A DNA stretch of 64,000 nt from Palsa-147 sp963771905 (GCA_963771905.1 CAVYVI010000015.1:62001-126000), one strand, 5' to 3'; counted from the stretch's first letter, positions 54,359-62,639 are shown. A program made the numbers and translations. Notes: generated by a model from the sequence alone, not told the origin.

Positions 54359-54432
54359 TGTTCTTGCCCGCCTGGACTTGCAAGGCCAACAACATAGCCG
54401 TCAGTGTCCTTCAGCCAAATCTCGTATTGTCT
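54355..54432 (-). pseudogene. C-terminal remnant of a glyoxalase/VOC protein
   Basis: Only QYEIWLKDTDGYVVGLASPG and a few residues are left, matching the final strand of VOC enzymes (xWxxDxDGYxVxLxSP). Upstream sequence on the same strand does not continue the domain and holds a repeat element instead. The gene was probably cut by an insertion or deletion. Confidence 0.5.
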
Positions 54433-54590
54433 GGGTGCTGCATTAAACCGGAATTTCCGATTTTGACCTCCGTCTCGCGCATCATACGCGTCCCCTGCCC
54501 TCGACAACAACGAATTTGCCGCCACGGCAGGCCCCAACGAGTTCAGCAGTCCTCCGTCGGCTGGTTTTGGCCCGTCTGACAAACCCCGCA

Positions 54591-54654
54591 GGGCGTGTAG
54601 CCACCTCTTCCGCCTCGTCGCCCCGAACGCCTCGCGCTTTTTCGGCTGCCGCAC
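54591..54654 (+). repeat. Repeat family A, copy 1 (truncated)
   Basis: Begins GGGCGTGTAGCC, a variant of the family terminal repeat GGCGGGTGGCC, and continues through GTCGCCCCGAACGCCTCGCG and CTTTTTCGG. The right half and right terminal repeat are missing. Confidence 0.65.
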
Positions 54655-54874
54655 CCTTGCCTGCGTCGAGAATTCGGCACCCGGAAATCCAACGGCGGAT
54701 CGAAGATAGCGTCTCGCTATCTGCGCCAACTACCGCTCTGATCTCAAATTCGTTGTGTCGAATACAGGGGAAGCGTACGATGCGTGGGTCGGATGTCCAA
54801 ATCGGAGACTCCGATTAAAGGATTTGTTTCAATCTTATGAGGTGTGCGACAGTGTTCGCCGGACGGAGGCTTCG

Positions 54875-55645
54875 ATGAAATCGGTAGTGGGCGTTTTCAA
54901 ATCGCAGGCGGACGCAGAACGCGCAGCTACCGCAATCCACTCCGCCGGAGTTCCTCAGGACAAGATAAATCTTCTGAGCCCAAGCGCCACCCTCAAGCAA
55001 GTTGAAAGCGTTCCAACAACTGACGCGGAACCGCCCGGCATGGGAAAGGCTTTTGGCGCCACCGTGGGCGGCACGATCGGCCTGGCAGGAGGCTTTTGGT
55101 TAGGTCCCGCGTTAGCGACAGTGCTCTTGCCCGGCATTGGCGCCATCACTGCCGTGGGAGCCACAGCAGCAGCGATCCTCGGCGTGCTGGGAGCAGTTGG
55201 CGGCGGCGCCGCTGGCCGAGCTGCCGATGCCGCTCTCTCAGACGGAATCCCCGAAGACGAGTTGTTTGTATACGAGGACGCACTGCGGCAGGGCCGATCG
55301 GTCTTGATCGCGGCCGCCACAGATGATGCGCACGCTGCCACGATACGCGAAATTCTCACCTCGGACGGCGCGGAGACCGTCGACAAGGCGCGCCACATGT
55401 GGTGGCTCGGCATACGCGGCGCCGAGAAAAGCCATTACGATTCCCATGGTGGAATATTCGACCGGGACGAGGCTTACTATCAACGTGGCTTCGAGGCCGC
55501 ACTTCATATCAATCACCGTGGCAAGTCCTACGAGGATTCTCGCGATCAGCTTGGCTGGCTCTATCCTGACGCAGTCGATCAGCCCGCCTTTCGCCACGGC
55601 TTTGACCGCGGACAGGTCTATTTGAAAACGCATATCAAAGCCTAA
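54875..55645 (+). CDS. General-stress-protein-like membrane protein with glycine-zipper segment
   Basis: The 256-residue protein begins MKSVVGVFKSQADAERAATA, like the YflT/general stress 17M domain. A long Gly/Ala-rich hydrophobic region follows (about 53-120: GKAFGATVGGTIGLAGG onwards), of glycine-zipper type. After it comes a repeat of the stress fold and a hydrophilic C-terminal domain (YYQRGFEAALHINHRGKSY). The ATG has GGAGG six bases upstream. Function unknown, likely envelope stress. A longer upstream frame is not supported. Confidence 0.82.
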   Translation: MKSVVGVFKSQADAERAATAIHSAGVPQDKINLLSPSATLKQVESVPTTDAEPPGMGKAFGATVGGTIGLAGGFWLGPALATVLLPGIGAITAVGATAAAILGVLGAVGGGAAGRAADAALSDGIPEDELFVYEDALRQGRSVLIAAATDDAHAATIREILTSDGAETVDKARHMWWLGIRGAEKSHYDSHGGIFDRDEAYYQRGFEAALHINHRGKSYEDSRDQLGWLYPDAVDQPAFRHGFDRGQVYLKTHIKA

Positions 55646-55691
55646 TTCTAAAGCGCAACATTTTCCCCCGCCCTTTTCCGGGAAACTCTCA

Positions 55692-55754
55692 GGCGGGTAG
55701 CCAACTCTTCCACCTTGTCGCCCCGAACGCCTCGCGCTTTTTCGGGTGCCGCAC
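55692..55754 (+). repeat. Repeat family A, copy 2 (truncated)
   Basis: Begins GGCGGGTAGCC and continues with GTCGCCCCGAACGCCTCGCG like copy 1, ending shortly after CGGGTGCCGCAC. The 322-bp gap around it (55646-55967) has no supported gene. Confidence 0.7.
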
Positions 55755-55967
55755 GCGTCGTCCCGGCAACTCGGCATCGAGCGATCCACTCTATATGGGA
55801 AACTTTCCGGAAAAGCCGCTTAGCGCCCTATATTGGGCCTTGCGCGTGACGACCCCTCATTTGCGTTTGCCATGGGAGGAAAGAAATTACGACAATCGGG
55901 CGATCTTCCCATCTGCCGCGCCGGAAACCATGTATAGAATTAGCCCCAAAGGAGCACGTGACGCTCA

Positions 55968-56744
55968 ATGACGGATTTTACGAAACATGGATTGCGCATT
56001 GTTTTTCTGCTTACGACCGCCATGGCGGCGACGGCTCTAACGAGCTGTGATGCGTTGCTCACCGGCACATGGCGGTACAACATGACTGTCAGCGTGGAAA
56101 CGCCGGAAGGCCTCAAAACAGGATCGGCCGTAAGAGAGATATATGCGGACAGAGATTTAGTGACTTTTCCGGAGTCGGGCGGGGGACACGCAAAAGTGAG
56201 TGCAGGCGAGGCAGTCGTCGTCGACCTCGGCAAGCGCGGTGTTTTATTTGCCTTAATGGCAAACGATTATGGCTCTGATTACGCCTACACGATTGTTTTT
56301 GACTCGTTTCCGTTTTCGAGCGGCGACCTAACACCTGAGGGAATCCGCCATTACCGCGCTTTAAAGACAGGCAAGGTTACTCTGACGCCGGATCATTATC
56401 CGGCGATGGTTACATTCGCGGATATGCGTGATCCCAAAAGCGTCGAACCTGTCTGGCAAGGTGAGCACTACAACGAGAAAGTCGGGCACGGCGCGAGACG
56501 CAGCTTTCGCGTCGCCACCGACAATTTTGAGAAGATATTTGGTTCGGGCGTGAAACTGAATGAAGTCACGATCGAGATGACGGATGAGCCCGTGACATCG
56601 GGCATCGACAACTACCTGCCGTGGTTGGAAACGCTTCACGGACGTTACTTGAATGGAGGTTCTACTTCCAAAGATGCGCCAATGGGTCTTTATGGCCGAG
56701 AATTTCAAATCACAGAGCGCGGATACGATACAAAACATCCGTAA
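55968..56744 (+). CDS. Hypothetical lipoprotein
   Basis: The 258-residue protein has a lipobox ending ALTSC (Cys27). The mature part begins DALLTGTWRYNMTVSVETPE and contains PMGLYGREF near the C-terminus. I do not recognise a catalytic motif. It resembles lipoproteins of unknown function found in diverse proteobacteria and may have been transferred. An AAAGGAG lies 13 bases before the ATG, longer than ideal. It sits between two repeats. Confidence 0.75.
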   Translation: MTDFTKHGLRIVFLLTTAMAATALTSCDALLTGTWRYNMTVSVETPEGLKTGSAVREIYADRDLVTFPESGGGHAKVSAGEAVVVDLGKRGVLFALMANDYGSDYAYTIVFDSFPFSSGDLTPEGIRHYRALKTGKVTLTPDHYPAMVTFADMRDPKSVEPVWQGEHYNEKVGHGARRSFRVATDNFEKIFGSGVKLNEVTIEMTDEPVTSGIDNYLPWLETLHGRYLNGGSTSKDAPMGLYGREFQITERGYDTKHP

Positions 56745-56776
56745 AGATTGTCCAATTCCCCGTCGGATTCTTGACG

Positions 56777-57089
56777 GGCGCCTGGCCCATCTACTGAGCT
56801 CCCGCTCATCGTTTGCATCAATCCGCCGAACTCGGCGCTAGAATACCATCCTTATATTTCAGTCCAGCGTTAGAGCGCGACCACGACGAGGTGCCCCTCG
56901 ACAAGAACGAAGTCGGATGTCTGCTCGCGTCGGTGTAATGGATTCATAGCGAAAGCCAAAATCCGCACCCTTCCAGAGTCCGCAAGCGATGCGCCACCCG
57001 CAAAATCCGGACCATCCCAATGGAATCGTGGTGCTCGGTCTCTCGCGGTCAAAACTGAACAGTCCGCCCGGAAGGTTTGGCCAGCCGCC
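56777..57089 (+). repeat. Repeat family B, copy 1 (313 bp)
   Basis: Starts GGCGCCTGGCC and ends GGCCAGCCGCC, both near matches to the inverted pair seen in copy 2. The body is very similar to copy 2 over its whole length (GAATACCATCCTT, CCAGCGTTAGAG, GTGTAATGGATTCA, AAAGCCAAAA). An ORF on the minus strand here is interrupted in copy 2, so it is not a conserved gene. The rest of the 529-bp gap after the lipoprotein gene shows nothing further. Confidence 0.8.
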
Positions 57090-57273
57090 AGCGCGAAGGC
57101 GACTTGCTCTCCCTTACAGCGGGTGTTTTTCATCCGGCAACTCCCCCTTCAGGTCGCCAACCTTGCCGGATTTTATCCCGCTTTGCCTGCACGAGTTTTC
57201 GGGGAGCACCTCGGGTGGGTTCCGGACTTCATCAAGATTGACCAGTTTGAATCCCGAAGGATTCGATAGCGTC

Positions 57274-57492
57274 CTAATTTGAAATTTTCGAAGGCCTGAT
57301 CCACTTCATAAATCGAATAAATCCCACAACCCAGCAAACGCTGCAAGCAATCCAAGCGAAGATAGAGACTACCAACCCCACGAATGTTCCATATCCATGT
57401 CTATCGGCCACTGGCCCTGTAATGACGGCCACCACACAGCATCCCGTTCCAGCCAGCAACCATTGCCACCATCTTAGGTCCGACGCACTCAT
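57274..57492 (-). CDS. Small membrane protein, about two spans
   Basis: This 72-residue protein has two hydrophobic helices (about 8-25 and 32-57), with WWQWLLAGTGCCVVAVI in the first and FMKWIRPSK at the basic end. A GAGG ribosome-binding site six bases before the ATG supports it. A family A repeat lies 27 bp upstream, in its promoter region. Function unknown. Confidence 0.65.
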   Translation of the reverse strand: MSASDLRWWQWLLAGTGCCVVAVITGPVADRHGYGTFVGLVVSIFAWIACSVCWVVGFIRFMKWIRPSKISN

Positions 57493-57518
57493 TTCTCGCC
57501 TCACGAAGCCTCTCTCTC

Positions 57519-57578
57519 GCGAGTGGCCGACTCTTCCACCTTGTCGAGCCGAACGCTTTTGGCTCTTTCGGGCGCCGT
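57519..57578 (+). repeat. Repeat family A, copy 3 (degenerate)
   Basis: GCGAGTGGCCGACTCTTCCA and TTGTCGAGCCGAACGC match other family A copies in the left half; the right half is lost. It is in a 553-bp gap (57493-58045) that holds copies 3 and 4 and no supported gene. Confidence 0.6.
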
Positions 57579-57740
57579 CGATAAAATCGAACGCACCCGG
57601 CGAGGTGATCCGGCTCCGTAAACTTGTCTCCGCCAGAATCGACCGAGCGAGAAATCGGAGTGTCTAGTCTTCGACACTCTCGCGACTCAGGTACCAAAAT
57701 TCAAAGCGAAGCCAAAACCCACATGCAACACCGAGCCGCG

Positions 57741-57863
57741 GGCCACCCAGACACTCTCCCCTCGGTTTCCGTCTGGGCGGGCTTTTTCGGGTGCCGCACT
57801 CTCGCCGCAGGCGAGGGTGCGGGTGTCGACTCGGCGGCTCGCGCAGCGCCTGGGCCACCGGCC
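57741..57863 (+). repeat. Repeat family A, copy 4, with strong hairpin
   Basis: The right end is GGCCACCGGCC (57853-57863). An internal hairpin has 13-base arms, CCGCACTCTCGCC (57794-57806) and GGCGAGGGTGCGG (57810-57822), with a three-base loop and one T-G pair. The right 85 bp is nearly identical to copy 5. The left part differs, with its own CCCAGAC/GTCTGGG inverted repeat. Confidence 0.75.
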
Positions 57864-58045
57864 AAGAGAAACCAAGCACCCACAATCTATCTCCTTGGCC
57901 TCCGTCCGGGCCACCCGCCTTTGGCTGTAGTCATGGAAATCGACACCCCGTGCGCGGATTCTATCACGCGTAGTTAACGAATAGGTATCGGTGGCGATCC
58001 GCATGCGGTGAACCACGCGTCCGTGATAATTTGGCAGTTGCTTGT

Positions 58046-58648
58046 ATGTCAACGCTAGACCGAAAAGTCGCGTTCTTCCACGTCATTGATCCTCATCGGT
58101 GGCTAGCGGCCAGCGGATGTGCATGGAATCTCGTAACCGCAGGCGGGTTGAACGAAACGAAGAAAGCAGCGAATCAACTGCCCCCAAATATCGACGTAAT
58201 GATCCGAGATTCCCTGCTGCTACATGCGCGGGTGCTGATTGATTTCTATACGAAGGACCAACCAAAACCCGACGATATATGCTTGAGCGATTTCGGCGTT
58301 TCAATAGATCAAACCCTTCGCGGAAAGCTAACAAAATACAAAAATCCTATCGAGGTCCATTTGCTTCACCTTGTCGATTTTAGAGATTTTGACTATCGCA
58401 CCCGGAATACCGCAGGCAGGGGAGCGACGAGGGGTCGCCCAGATTGGAATCAGGAGGCCATCCCGATTTTGGACTTGATCTTCGGCGCCCTGAAAGATGT
58501 CTCAGACCAAGCGAGTGATTGGCGGCAACCATTCAGAGATTTACACCATGCGACCACATCGCGGTATCGAGATAAATCGTACGATTGGCCAAAGAACCTG
58601 TGCGAGAAATCTGACGTCGAACAATACCTCAGGACCCTTGGACTATGA
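58046..58648 (+). CDS. Hypothetical protein with HEPN-like RxxxxxH motif
   Basis: The 200-residue, mostly helical protein is not assignable to a known family by eye. Residues Arg54 to His60 (RDSLLLH) sit in a predicted helix followed by ARVLIDFY, resembling the R-X4-6-H signature of HEPN ribonuclease domains, but one motif is weak evidence. Its base composition is lower in GC than the neighbouring core genes. No strong ribosome-binding site precedes the ATG (MSTLDRK). It has no antitoxin-like partner immediately next to it. Confidence 0.6.
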   Translation: MSTLDRKVAFFHVIDPHRWLAASGCAWNLVTAGGLNETKKAANQLPPNIDVMIRDSLLLHARVLIDFYTKDQPKPDDICLSDFGVSIDQTLRGKLTKYKNPIEVHLLHLVDFRDFDYRTRNTAGRGATRGRPDWNQEAIPILDLIFGALKDVSDQASDWRQPFRDLHHATTSRYRDKSYDWPKNLCEKSDVEQYLRTLGL

Positions 58649-58839
58649 GCGCTCAGTGCTGGACGCATCAGTGTCGGCGTGTGTTGCGGGAAAGGCTACT
58701 CGCGGGTCCGGCAAGCCGATCTCGAATGCGCGGAAGGACGTGGCAATTGGTTTCGACCAAGCCGGGCGCTGAAATTTGGATAATGCCCGCTCACGTGCGT
58801 CATTTCCGACAGGGACACCCGCGCGCTTCAACGACGTTA

Positions 58840-59103
58840 CTACGAAAACGTTCGGCACCACCGGTCGAACGTTTCGCGGAGGATGCAAAGCATTTCCGGT
58901 TTTGTCTCTTTTTCGCCGGTAAGTATCGACCGAAAAGAGTGACCGCCTGCGGTCGCCAAGTATTCGCGCACGGTTCCTTCAGAGTCATTGAAGCGCAGGC
59001 GAACGCCTTCTAGCCTACCGTCCGCCTTGATAGACATGCAGCCACTCGCCTTCCTGCCATCGCCCAAACTGACGAGATGATACGACATCGTTTCGATTGC
59101 CAT
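58840..59103 (-). CDS. Small hypothetical protein
   Basis: The 87-residue soluble protein starts MAIETMSYHLVSLGDGRKAS and ends with FDRWCRTFS. A GGAGG site seven bases upstream of the ATG is good support. It shows no membrane segment and no motif I can name. It lies between two island genes and just before a family A element. Confidence 0.55.
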   Translation of the reverse strand: MAIETMSYHLVSLGDGRKASGCMSIKADGRLEGVRLRFNDSEGTVREYLATAGGHSFRSILTGEKETKPEMLCILRETFDRWCRTFS

Positions 59104-59198
59104 TACGCCCTCCAGTTAACCAACGGGACAAATTTACGCTGCGCAATCCCGGCAACGCCATATTATTCGCTGATGGGGTGTAACGCCATGAAAAATCA

Positions 59199-59325
59199 GG
59201 CGGGTGGCCAACTCTTCCACTTTGTCGAGGGGAACGCCTCGGGCTTTTTCGGGTGCCGCACTCTCGCCGCAGGCAAGGGTGCGGGTGTTGACTCGGCGGC
59301 TGGCGCAGCGCCTCGGCCACCCGCC
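59199..59325 (+). repeat. Repeat family A, copy 5 (complete, 127 bp, MITE-like)
   Basis: This best-preserved copy is bounded by perfect 11-bp inverted repeats, GGCGGGTGGCC (59199-59209) and GGCCACCCGCC (59315-59325). It contains the family hairpin (arms 59256-59268 and 59272-59284). It has no ORF of its own that is kept in other copies. It ends five bases before the 3' end of the next gene. Confidence 0.82.
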
Positions 59326-59329
59326 CGGC

Positions 59330-59848
59330 TCAAGGATTCGAGTTATCGACTTCGACCTGGAGTTCTAGGGCGTCCAGTTGGTAGTTCCCAGCCGAAACCG
59401 AGCTGACTGCTGCCCTCAAAACGTCTAGCCGCACCACCAGCCCTAGGCTCTTGACGGCCACCGTTCGCTTCTCGCCGAACACAGATTGCTTTGTTCCGTG
59501 CGCTAGGTCGTTTGCCACGAAATCGCACGGCTGAATGCCATGCCATATCCCCGTCGGGTCCAGAAGATTGGGGGCGTCATCCTTGCCGCCGAAATGTCGG
59601 AGCACAAGTGTCAGCGCCGCTAAATGGTCTCCCACAGAGAAGTCCGGTTCAAGCGAGAGGACGTACACCATTCTTCCATCGGTAGATTTGACCGGAAGCG
59701 ACCATTGGTTCACGGAGGACCGAGGCGAGAAAGTCACGCACCTACGCAGCGGGACTATCCGTGGCTCCGCCGCCGTATTGGGCAGCGAGCTCAGCGTCGC
59801 CAAGGATATAGCGAGGATGTACTGGGAGAGACGACCAAAGTGGATCAT
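59330..59848 (-). CDS. Secreted hypothetical protein
   Basis: The 172-residue protein has a signal peptide (about residues 1-28, ISLATLSSLPNTAAEP). The mature part contains LVLRHFGGKDDAPNLLDPTG and ends in a repetitive beta-like segment ALELQVEVDN. No catalytic motif is recognised. The start with GGAGG upstream was chosen over an ATG seven codons earlier. It is flanked on both sides by the repeat elements. Confidence 0.65.
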   Translation of the reverse strand: MIHFGRLSQYILAISLATLSSLPNTAAEPRIVPLRRCVTFSPRSSVNQWSLPVKSTDGRMVYVLSLEPDFSVGDHLAALTLVLRHFGGKDDAPNLLDPTGIWHGIQPCDFVANDLAHGTKQSVFGEKRTVAVKSLGLVVRLDVLRAAVSSVSAGNYQLDALELQVEVDNSNP

Positions 59849-59899
59849 CGCAGACCTCCACGGAAGCACTGCGCTTTAGTTCCCAGTTGATCGCCTGTT

Positions 59900-60212
59900 G
59901 GCGGGTGGCCATGTACTGAGCACGGGCTCCTCGTTTGTGTTCGGCCTCTGGTCACGCCGCTAGAATACCATCCTTGTAATTCACTCCAGCGTTAGAGTGC
60001 GACCACGACGCGGGTGCCCCTCGACAACAACGAAGTCGGGTGCCTGTTCGCATCGGTGTAATGGATTCACAGCGAAAGCCAAAACCCGCACCCCTGCAGA
60101 GTCCGCAAGGGATGCGCCACCTGCAAAATCTCGACCAACCCCATGGAATCATGGCGTTCGGCGCCCCGCGGTCAAAACTTAACAGCCCGCCCGAAAGGTT
60201 TGGCCACCCGCC
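59900..60212 (+). repeat. Repeat family B, copy 2 (complete, 313 bp, MITE-like)
   Basis: Bounded by perfect 11-bp inverted repeats GGCGGGTGGCC (59900-59910) and GGCCACCCGCC (60202-60212), the same sequence as family A copy 5. Exactly the same length as copy 1. Reading frames differ between copies, so it is non-coding. Immediately to the right is CCTTAACCATTAAGCTTAAGG with six-base inverted arms, and an orphan ribosome-binding-like AAGGAGGAGA without a following start codon. Confidence 0.82.
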
Positions 60213-60328
60213 TTAACCATTAAGCTTAAGGAGGAGACGAGCGATACCCATTCCAGCGGTCCAGAAAGCTCGTTTCATTGTCACCTACCGTCCTCCCGGA
60301 CGCCGCCCGTCAACCGCGCACGGAACCA

Positions 60329-60781
60329 CTAGACTGTGTGTGGAGAGCCTCGTTCATCAGACCTAGCGCTTAGGTCGGGCTGATCCTCACCCCAATATGT
60401 TTTTATGGTCAGCGTCAACCCCAAGTCTGCGAGAAGGCGTAACGTTTCAGGCGGGATGGATGGCCCTCCTCCAAAGCCGGAACCGAAATGACCGCAGTAG
60501 GCTTCTACGGAGTATCGCTGCCTCAGTTCACCAAGGGCCTTCTTAAGAGGCAACAGCTTCTCGACCAAGCATTTCAAGCCATCGTCAAGCGACCGCCAAG
60601 CCGGGTCGTCCGGCGACGGTCGCACGTCAAATGACCAAACGAACAGCTCCCTCCGCCGCCCAGGCCCCATCGGCTCGCCCTTCCTAAGAAACATGCGGGA
60701 TTGCAGACCGAGCTTTTTTGAGACGTCGGCTTCATCCAGATCGTCTCCGGCAATCAAGAGCTCGACCGAATATTCGTGCAT
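60329..60781 (-). CDS. DUF4279-domain protein
   Basis: The 150-residue protein matches the DUF4279 pattern: MHEYSVELLIAGDDLDEADV, WSFDVRPSP, LKKALGELRQRYSVEAYC and LRLLADLGLTLTIKTYW at the C-terminus. Members are of unknown function and often adjoin immunity or toxin loci. A GAGG lies nine bases before the chosen ATG; an upstream frame runs into a family B repeat. The 344 bp on its upstream side hold that repeat. Confidence 0.8.
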   Translation of the reverse strand: MHEYSVELLIAGDDLDEADVSKKLGLQSRMFLRKGEPMGPGRRRELFVWSFDVRPSPDDPAWRSLDDGLKCLVEKLLPLKKALGELRQRYSVEAYCGHFGSGFGGGPSIPPETLRLLADLGLTLTIKTYWGEDQPDLSARSDERGSPHTV

Positions 60782-60861
60782 CGCAACAACCTCGGATGCT
60801 CTCAATATAGTCCAGTACGTGAAAGCCGGACCGAGCACGCGGCATTCAGGATGAAAAAAAA

Positions 60862-61003
60862 GGCGCCTGGCCCACATGCCAAGCCCGCGCTCCTCGCGTG
60901 CATCAATCCCCCGATCACGGCGCCAGTATACCATCCTTATAATTCACTCCAGCGTTAGACTGCGAGTCTACAACGGGGTGCCCCTAGATAAGCCCGAAGG
61001 CGT
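60862..61003 (+). repeat. Repeat family B, copy 3 (left part only)
   Basis: Begins GGCGCCTGGCC, identical to the left end of copy 1, and follows the family through ACCATCCTTATAATTCACTC, CCAGCGTTAGA and GGTGCCCCT. Similarity fades after about 140 bp; the right two thirds are absent. It lies upstream of the DUF4279 gene. Confidence 0.65.
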
Positions 61004-61125
61004 TATCGAGCTCCGTCTTCCCGTTTTCTTTCCACGCGCAGTCCACCATGCGCCTCCGTTCGCGCCCCGCCACGTCGCCGCCAACAAAACAAGCAGAACT
61101 CGCCTCAGCTTGGTAAAATCACTGC

Positions 61126-61962
61126 ATGGTCGTAAAGATGCTCGCCATGGACATTGACGGAACCCTCCTCGACAGCCGCTGGCAGATTCCCCCGGCCAAT
61201 CTCGATGCCATTGTGGAAGCGGCCAACCGCGGCATCGAAGTCGTTCTCGTCACCGGGCGCCGCTTCGATTTCGCCCTGCCGGTCGCCGAACGCTTGCCCT
61301 GCGATCTCTTCCTCATCGTCAATAACGGCGCGCTCATCAAGTCCATGGACGGCCTGACGCATCTCCGGTTCCTCCTTCAACGCGAGACTGCGCGCCAGGT
61401 TCTCGAAGCCACCCGGGAATTCCGTACCGGCGCCGCCGTCATTTTTGACCGGCCGAAGGCGCGCCAGATTATTGTCGAAGAGCTCGACTGGAGCGATCCG
61501 ACTCGCCACGCCTATTACGAGCGGAACAGCGAATATATGGCCCAGGTCTCGCCGCTTGAAAGCTGCCTCGAAGAGGATCCCATTCAGGTCATGTTCACCG
61601 GCACTTTCGAGCGCATCCGCGCGGTGCATCAGCGCTTGCAGAATTTGCCGATCGCCAATTCCTATTCGCTCGCCATCACCGAATACGAGAAGAAGAACTT
61701 TTCGATTCTCGACGTCATTTCCCGCTCATGCTCGAAGGGCTCAACCCTCGAAGAGTGGGCCAATCGCAGGGGTATCGCTCGCGAAGAAGTCATGGCCGTG
61801 GGCGACAATTGGAACGACCACGAAATGCTCGAATATGCGGGATTTCCCGTGGTCATGGGCAATGGCATTCCGGAATTGAAATTGCGCGGCTGGCCGGTTA
61901 CTCTGTCCAACGACGAAGGCGGCTTGGCCGCCGCCATCCGGACATACGCTCTTGGCCAATGA
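61126..61962 (+). CDS. Cof-type HAD phosphatase
   Basis: The 278-residue protein has the HAD motif I AMDIDGTLLDS, motif II VLVTGRRF, the C2 cap, and motifs III/IV with GSTLEEWANRRGI and VGDNWNDHEMLE. Such enzymes dephosphorylate sugar phosphates or FMN/PLP-type compounds; the substrate is not readable. Its TGA overlaps the next ATG (ATGA), so it is coupled to the lytic transglycosylase. It marks the return of ordinary gene content after the island. Confidence 0.93.
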   Translation: MVVKMLAMDIDGTLLDSRWQIPPANLDAIVEAANRGIEVVLVTGRRFDFALPVAERLPCDLFLIVNNGALIKSMDGLTHLRFLLQRETARQVLEATREFRTGAAVIFDRPKARQIIVEELDWSDPTRHAYYERNSEYMAQVSPLESCLEEDPIQVMFTGTFERIRAVHQRLQNLPIANSYSLAITEYEKKNFSILDVISRSCSKGSTLEEWANRRGIAREEVMAVGDNWNDHEMLEYAGFPVVMGNGIPELKLRGWPVTLSNDEGGLAAAIRTYALGQ

Positions 61963-62639
61963 GCATCAAACTATCGAACATGCGCTACGCAGTTCTCATT
62001 CTTGGTCTAATCGGATTGGCAGCGACGTCCGCTCGCGCGGATTACGCCGTCCTGCGCACGGGCGAGCGCCTGCATATCACCGGCTACGAACGCGATGGCG
62101 ATTCTTTGCGATTGACGATCGATGGCGGCAGTATTGAAGTCCTCGCGTCCGATGTCGTGTCCTTCGAACCCGAGGACGTTTTTCGCGCCATTCCCGTCCC
62201 CGCGGGTTCTTCGGCGGCATTCGCAAATTTGATCCGTGCCGCGGCGCAGAAGCACGGCGTCGATGAAAAATTGATCGCCAGCATTATCGCTACGGAATCG
62301 AATTTCAATCCCCGCGCCGCCTCCCGCAAGAACGCCAGGGGACTGATGCAGCTTTTGCCCTCGACTGCCGCCCGCTACTCGGTCGCCAACATTCTCGATC
62401 CCGCCCAGAATATTGACGCCGGCACGCGCTACTTAAAGGAACTGCTCCAGCAATATCACGGCGACCTGAAACTGACCCTCGCCGCTTATAACGCGGGTCC
62501 CGACGTCGTCGCGAAGTACGGTGGCGTGCCTCCGTTCCCTGAGACGCGCGCTTACGTCCGCCGCGTCACCTCCAAGTACGCCAAAGCCTCCGCGACCGGC
62601 GTTTCCGTGGCCAAAACAGGTAGTCCAGGACTACCTTGA
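61959..62639 (+). CDS. Lytic transglycosylase (SLT domain), exported
   Basis: The 226-residue protein has a signal peptide (MSIKLSNMRYAVLILGLIG, ending near SARA). A short region with TGERLHITGYERDG follows, then an SLT domain: the catalytic glutamate in SIIATESNFNP, GLMQLLPSTAARY and AAYNAGPDVVAKYGG. It cleaves peptidoglycan to form anhydromuropeptides. It overlaps the HAD gene by four bases. Confidence 0.93.
   Translation: MSIKLSNMRYAVLILGLIGLAATSARADYAVLRTGERLHITGYERDGDSLRLTIDGGSIEVLASDVVSFEPEDVFRAIPVPAGSSAAFANLIRAAAQKHGVDEKLIASIIATESNFNPRAASRKNARGLMQLLPSTAARYSVANILDPAQNIDAGTRYLKELLQQYHGDLKLTLAAYNAGPDVVAKYGGVPPFPETRAYVRRVTSKYAKASATGVSVAKTGSPGLP

Noticed and set aside
56870..57133. Minus-strand ORF of 87 codons inside family B copy 1
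   Set aside because: The corresponding frame in copy 2 has an early stop, and the ORF lies almost entirely within the repeat; it is not a conserved gene.
57794..57822. Family A hairpin as a rho-independent terminator
   Set aside because: The T-run lies before the stem on the plus strand and no T-run follows it on either strand.
57664..58052. Overlapping short ORFs with CGTRK-type sequences across family A copies
   Set aside because: Similar peptides arise in several copies only because the repeat is translated; no ribosome-binding site and no frame conservation.
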